64,000 nucleotides of DNA from Gongronella butleri. Its lineage: Eukaryota > Mucoromycota > Mucoromycetes > Mucorales > Cunninghamellaceae. The position numbers were made by a program, and so were the translations under genes. How positions within the stretch are numbered: position 1 is the first letter of the stretch; the number at the start of each line of letters is the position of its first letter. Positions 58,820-64,000 of this stretch are shown piece by piece. The notes beneath the pieces were generated by a model. The model saw nothing but the letters and a program-made list of their open reading frames with translations. It was not told where the DNA came from and searched no databases. Where the stretch lies: the NCBI GenBank assembly GCA_025201375.1, contig JAIWZP010000042.1, positions 205,616 through 269,615 of the forward strand, in the 5' to 3' direction.

Positions 58820-60322
58820 ATGAACTCGTCCACTGCTGTTAAGAAGGTAAATGAGAACGATCAGCCGGAAAATGGCGTTTTTATGAGTCTGTTTGTTATT
58901 TAGTTTGCTTGCGAAGAGTGCGCTCCCGAGGAAAGAGTCGACATGACGCAGCACGAGCATCTTGTGCACAAGATCACTGCGTACAACCTTGGCGCGCCTG
59001 CGCTATCCTGGCGAGGGTAAATAATATAAAAAAAGTCAGCTTTTCATGCACTGAGCTCATAGATTCTTTTTTCCTATAGACGAATTTACGACAGTGACGA
59101 TGAATGCGAGCGGCCTGCTTGCCTGCCGCTGTCATCGATCGTTTCCGCCATCGGGCGTCGCCAATCTGCGCAAGCATGCCCCGCAATGCACAGCGGGCCT
59201 GGCCATCGTTGACCAAGATCGATTGAGGGATCTGCGAGTGCAAATCACCAATGGTAAAAAAAAAAAAAAAGAACGAAAAAAAAAGAACGAAAAAAAAAGA
59301 AAGAAAAAAAAGAAAAAAGAGGCTTTGTGGGCTGATTTGTGCTTTTTTCATAGATAATGTGCTCGATGGACCGTCGCTTAGCGCCTACCTGTTGAATATC
59401 AGCGAGTGTCACATTTTTAAGGTGCTTGTATGTTACGATTGCGAGGCAATTGTGCCGTTCAACATGATTGACGCGCATTTGCCCAAGCACGAGCGACGCC
59501 TGACGACTGAGGATGCGGCGTGGCTGACCAGGTACGCTCAAGAGCACTCTGTGACGGCGAGCACCGAGGATGTGGACGAATTTCACATGGGTTGTCGCCA
59601 ATCGACCAAGTTGCACGGGATCCCTGTGTACGATGGCTTCAAATGCAATGGATGCGTCTTTTTCTGCCGAGCCAAAAAGACATGCTCAACCATTGGACGC
59701 GCCGACACGACAGGCAGGCCATCCTAGCGTACGAGCCTCATCCTGTCCAACAGCTGATCAAACGTCAATCTTTTCCGTGGTTTGGCGTGGCGGATGTGCC
59801 ACTCCATCAATTGGGCATCGGATCCGCAACCATTGGTGGTACGCAGCAGTAACAGCAAGATGAGGATACTGAATTCGACGAATTTGACGAATTTGACGAC
59901 GATCTGGATGGCCTTCTCGCCCTGATTGAATTCGACGAGCCCGCGCAAGTCCAATTCCCCGCGTCTGCTTCTCCGGCTGCACATGCAGAAGCTCTAATCG
60001 ATGTGAATGACCCGGACGTTGTTTTGGCCTCAAAGGACACCGTGTTGGCCGATGCACGCGTGGATCTTGTCACGGAAAACACGATTCACGACGTCAATTG
60101 GATTTTTAGCCACCAGCGCTGGGACCGCGTCGTCGAGCAGCTGTTGGAGGATGATCCTCAATTCATCAGACAAACCATGAGCGCCTGTGGCAGCAACGAG
60201 CCTCTGCTCCAACTCATCGATCGGGCTTGCATGGCTTTTTTTTCGGCTCCCCACAATCCCACGTCGCCATTGTACCTCTTGGATCAAGAGTATTACTTGC
60301 GCCGCCGCCTCGACAATGAAGA
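58820..60322 (+). pseudogene. 5' part of OrsD/C2H2-RecQ helicase gene, with coding lesions
   Basis: Candidate exons 58820-58846, 58904-59016, 59080-59253 and 59354-60322. Zinc-finger-like text appears first (FACEECAPEERVDMTQHEHL), then a CRCHRSF..LRKHAPQC finger. An OrsD-type module follows: FKVLVCYDCEAIVPFNMIDA with HLPKHE, then YDGFKCNGCVFFC and MLNHWTRRH. Three problems interrupt it. The first exons join in a different frame from the CRCHRSF segment, unless translation starts at ATG 59099. The frame slips by one base at an A5 run (59674-59678). A TAA stands at 59850-59852, which a 60-base intron (59796-59855, GTGCCA...ACAG) could remove. An acidic stretch and helical region then run to the next donor at 60323. 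Probably a decaying copy, though sequencing error in the A run is possible. Confidence 0.65.
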
Positions 60323-60437
60323 GTAAGGTTTTTCCAAATGGACCACATGGCCGTGTGTGGGTTGATTCGTTTTTTTTTTTTTTCGTTTTTTTTCTTATTT
60401 TTTATTTTTTTTTATTTATTTATTTTTTTTTTTTTAG

Positions 60438-63400
60438 CGAGAGCGAGCTGTAGGGCGCCGGTTTTGACATCTTCCAGCGTGACAAGACTGTGCGCAAGTA
60501 CGCACGCATGTGCTCTTGTTTGGTGATCGCGGTATGTCGGCTGGCATGGCAAAATTCCGACAAGGTCAGGCTCCCAGATGATGCTCGCGTCCACGCCAAT
60601 CGCTTGATGCTGCTCGCCTCGGACCTTGTGAGCGATGTTGCGGGGAATGGTAGCGATGACGACGACGATGAGGACAACGACCGCCATAGCGCGATTCAAG
60701 GCTGTGTGCACGAATTGGCGTCCAGCTTGGTGTACGAGGAGTTGACCAACGAGGGGTCTGACGCGCGTTACGCACTGGAAACGCTGATGATCATGCGCCT
60801 GGCCACTGGCTCCAACGAGCTCCTGTCCATCCGCAAAGTGCCCCCTTTGTGCAGCTGCATAAAGTACTTTTGTCGTGTTGTGGCATTGAAGAGCATCTTG
60901 GAGTCGGTGCCGCGCGGCTCTGCACGCCCAACGTAAGAAGGATGCGGTTTTTTTTTCTTTCTTTTTTTTTTGCAAGATGTGGGCGATTTTATTGACAAGG
61001 CATCTTTTTTTTTTCCATAGGATCGAGGCGATTGACGAGCATTGCTTCTTCTTGGTGGATGGCAAGCGGACGGCGTTCAATGCCATCAATGAGGTGACGC
61101 GCCTGGCAAGCACGGCCGTGTACACGACGCCATCGATGCCACGCATCTTGTGGATGCCTCTGTCCGAGCACACAAGGCTGACGCTGGACGGCCGCGTGCA
61201 CGTGTCCATCAACGACCTGCAGCAAGCCGCGTCCGTGTTGCTGGAAGATTGCCAAGAGATGCTGAAGTCGGAGCTCCTCTTTGGCTGCGTGGACCCTCGA
61301 GTGCATTTCGAACTCGCGCATGGCGCCGTCAATTCTTACGAGGATGACGTGTCGTCGACGCGCCGCGGCTCCAAATCCGGGTACTCGTTCTTGAATGACC
61401 CCGTGAATGGCTTTGATCATGACAAGATCGCCATGGCTGCCTTTTTTGCTCGCCCGCAAGTGCGCGATCGGCTCTACAAGGATGGCGAATGGAACAAGGA
61501 TGTGCTCTTGGCCTGGTTCCAAAAGGGGCAGATGTTTTTGCAGCGACTTTTTACCCTGATTCATCTCACTTATGGCCAACCCGCTCGTGGCGAGGAGCTG
61601 TGGTCCACAAAGCACGCCAATTCGAGCCTGGCCAATGTCGTGGCTGTCCATCGCAACCTGTACTGGACGTACAACACCTGCATGATCACCACCGACTATC
61701 ACAAGGGCCGATCCATCAATCATCGTGAGAAGATGATCGCCCGGTTTTTGCCCCGCTCCGTGGCTAAAGTGCTGTCTCAATACCTGCTTCTTGTTCGCCC
61801 CGTCGAAATGTAAAAACAAAAAAAAAAGGCTTGAAAATCGCTTGGATGAGGATCATGGGGCTCAATTTCTATTTTTTTTTTTTTTTTTTTTTTTTACGCA
61901 GCTTTTGGGCTCACGCCTTGGACTGGCCCACCAATTATTACGCCACGCACCTTTTTGTCTCTCGAGGCAAGGTCATGTTGGCCGACACCCTGCGCCGCGC
62001 GTTCCGCACCAATTTCCAACGAGCCACGGGCATTGATCTGCGTTTTAGCGATTATCGCCAAGTCGCCGTGGCCTTTGCTCGCAAGCTGCTCATGCAGCCC
62101 AGTCTCGACCCTGCCATCATGGGTGACGGCATTGTGGACTTGCAAGCTGCGCATTCGTCACGTGTGGCCGGCCAGCATTATGCAGTCTCATTCACCGATC
62201 CTTCTGGTATGGGCTCGGACTTGCTTGAAGCCTTTTACACCGCCTCAGTGCAATGGCACGACCTCGGTAAAAAAAAAAAAAAAAAGAAAGGAAAAAAAGG
62301 GGGGAAAAGGAAAAAAAAGAGACATTGTGCACAATGGCATGCTAACTTTTTTGCATTTTTTATTTTCCAGCCCTCAAAGATGACTGCTACGGTCGCCAGG
62401 CCAGCAGCGTCAATCGCCAAGCGGCGCCTCCCGCATCTCGATCTCTCGTCACCGCCACAACCACCAGCAGCCAGCCCTCTTCCGACGCGACCCTCGAAGC
62501 TGTATGTGACACCATGGCTACAGCCCTCAAGCTGCAAGTGTGGAACCACACAGTGGAGAGGTTGACGCGTCATGGCCCGCCCGACGCGCCTGTGGATGCC
62601 AATGGCATTGGGTATGACATTGAATGGATGAATGACCTGATTGATCTCAATCCATCGCACACGTCACTCATTTTTTTATTTTTATTTTTATTTTTATTCT
62701 TATTTTAGCCATCTCCACCCCCACGTTAGCACGCGCGCGCTGCAGCTCTTGCGCCAATTGCTCGACGACCCATCGGCGTCCTTTCGCTCGACCGACCAGG
62801 CAAATGCTGTTTTTCGCGTGATGACGCAACTGCGCACCAAAGAAAACTTGCTTGTGGTGATGCCCACGGGATCCGGCAAGTCTCTGTTGTACACGCTTCC
62901 GGCCATGCACGAAGATGACAAGCTGACGGTGTTGTTGGTGCCTTTTGTGGCCCTCATGATGGACACGTCGCGTCGGCTGGACCGCATGCGTGTGCCACAT
63001 GTCCTTTGGAACAACCACCTTGATGTCATTGATTCGCAAGTGCGCTTGATCCTTGTGCCTGCCGAAAACGCGAGCAGCGACGCGTTTCTTGCCTTGCTCT
63101 CTCAATTGAGCGAGCTGGACAAGCTTGCCCGCGTGGTCATTGATGAGGCTCACACCATCGTCACTTCAAAGACCTATCGGCCTTGCATGCATTCATTGTA
63201 CGCGCTGCGCACCATCAAGACTGTCCCCTTTTTGTTTCTTTCGGCCACCGTGCCGCCCTCCATGGTCAGCGACCTCAAGACCTCCATGAGCATTTCCCAG
63301 CTCAACGTGCTTCGCAGCAGCACCGTCCGACCCAACATCGAGTATCGTCTGCTTGCCATCCATGACCGCGACGACGCCAATGCGGCCATCCTTGAAGCCA

Positions 63401-64000
63401 TCCGCCTGTACGAGCCCAGTGGTGACGAGCGCGCAATCGTGTACTGCATGTCCATTGGTCTTGTCGACCAGCTTGCCGATTTCTTCCAAGACAATGGCGT
63501 GCCTGCCGTCGCCTACCACTCCAAGACCGAAGAAAAGGGCAAAGTGCTGTCCGAATGGCTTGACGGCCATGCCAAGGTTGCTGTGGCCACCAGGTAAAAA
63601 AAAGAGAGAGAGACAACGAGAGAGAAAGGGAGAAAAAAAAGAGGGATTGGCAAGGAGTTAATTTTTTTTCTCTTTTTTTTTTTTTTTTTGCTAGTGCCTT
63701 TGGCGCAGGCATTGACTACCCTCGCGTCAGTCTTGTGTTACACCACACGTTGTCGTACAGCGTGATGGATTACCTGCAGGAATCTGGCCGAGCTGGTCGC
63801 GATGGTGCTTCCGCCATGGCCATGGTCATCACCAAGCAATCGGCGCTAAAACCTACCTGCCGCCCTCGCTCGTCTCCACAGCAAGGGGATACGGACAAGA
63901 TGCTCCTCGCGCAAGCCCTCTCAGGTGCCAATGGCTGCGTGCGCATGCGACTACAACAGCATGTCGACGGCACGCTGGGCCTGTCCACTTGTCACGGGTA
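60438..64000 (+). CDS. RecQ-type helicase module of the same locus, 3' end beyond window
   Basis: Exons 60438-60932, 61021-61809, 61902-62266, 62371-62662, 62709-63593 and 63695 to the edge. A TAG at 60451-60453 lies 13 bases into the first; after it the frame stays open for five junctions. The middle region ([46 protein letters not shown]) is the fungal domain found between OrsD and RecQ in telomere-linked-helicase-like proteins. The helicase has motif [12 protein letters not shown] (from 62859), motif II DEAH (about 63148), motif III LSATVPP (about 63237), RecQ-type AFGAGIDYP and motif [12 protein letters not shown] (about 63778). Such proteins unwind DNA 3' to 5'; a role at chromosome ends or in mobility is inference. 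One donor is GTCACT (62663), weak but GT-AG. Probably one gene with the preceding part. Confidence 0.78.

Noticed and set aside
60412..61819. Two minus-strand frames of about 276-306 codons opposite the helicase locus
   Set aside because: The sense strand carries conserved middle-domain motifs; the antisense frames include poly-Lys from intron T runs.
1..64000. CRISPR arrays, prokaryotic operons, rRNA genes
   Set aside because: The DNA is fungal nuclear; the only regular short-period repeats are TA-NNN ladders and simple microsatellites, without spacers.

Overview
The window is nuclear DNA from a filamentous fungus. Genes carry several short GT-AG introns (about 60-110 bases) with long T runs before the acceptor, encode fungal-type proteins (Tcp11/SOK1, UPF0658, alpha-glucoside-type transporter, P450, OrsD-RecQ) and end in AATAAA signals. 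Protein content and intron style point to an early-diverging lineage, most likely Mucoromycota; that placement is inference. Gene models were spliced by hand from reading-frame continuity.

Layout. Gene islands alternate with gene-free repeat islands. 2.3-7.6 kb: a two-KH protein (-), aspartate-semialdehyde dehydrogenase, ribosomal protein eS24, and a secreted aspartic protease. 7.6-10.9 kb: repeats. 10.9-18.4 kb: a multi-pass UPF0658-like Golgi protein, a peroxisomal enoyl-CoA hydratase-like enzyme and a Tcp11/SOK1 protein. 20.3-23.3 kb: ribosomal protein eL15, a small coiled-coil gene (-) and eIF3e. 23.3-28.4 kb: a repeat island holding a complete Tc1-type DNA transposon (23893-25226). 28.4-35.7 kb: a methyltransferase, a sugar/H+ symporter, eIF5A and SRP receptor beta. 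37.9-44 kb: a P450, a secreted Ser-rich protein and a class I/II aminotransferase. 44-47 kb: repeats. 47.1-52.5 kb: a RhoGEF with DH plus BAR, and an unrecognised coiled-coil protein. 56.4-58 kb: an intronless membrane protein (-). 58.8-64 kb: a zinc-finger/OrsD plus RecQ-helicase locus with coding lesions that runs off the edge.

The genes are mostly independent housekeeping or secretory genes (translation: eS24, eL15, eIF3e, eIF5A; ER targeting: SRP receptor beta; lysine/threonine/methionine precursor supply: Asd), each with its own promoter. There is no operon or obvious metabolic cluster.

The most striking signal is outside the genes. The repeat islands are studded with heptamers of the form TA-NNN-TA, mainly with cores CAG/CTG and TGA/TCA. 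They sometimes sit in exact 5-base-period arrays. Comparing three diverged copies of one dispersed repeat (near 0.2-1.6, 25.8-26.9 and 44.6-46.1 kb) shows that these heptamers are 5-base additions at sites where sister copies have a simple TA or no heptamer. This is the expected scar of Tc1/Sleeping-Beauty-type cut-and-paste excision. The resident Tc1 element has termini (CAG...CTG) that predict the first class. The TGA/TCA class implies a second, unseen element family.
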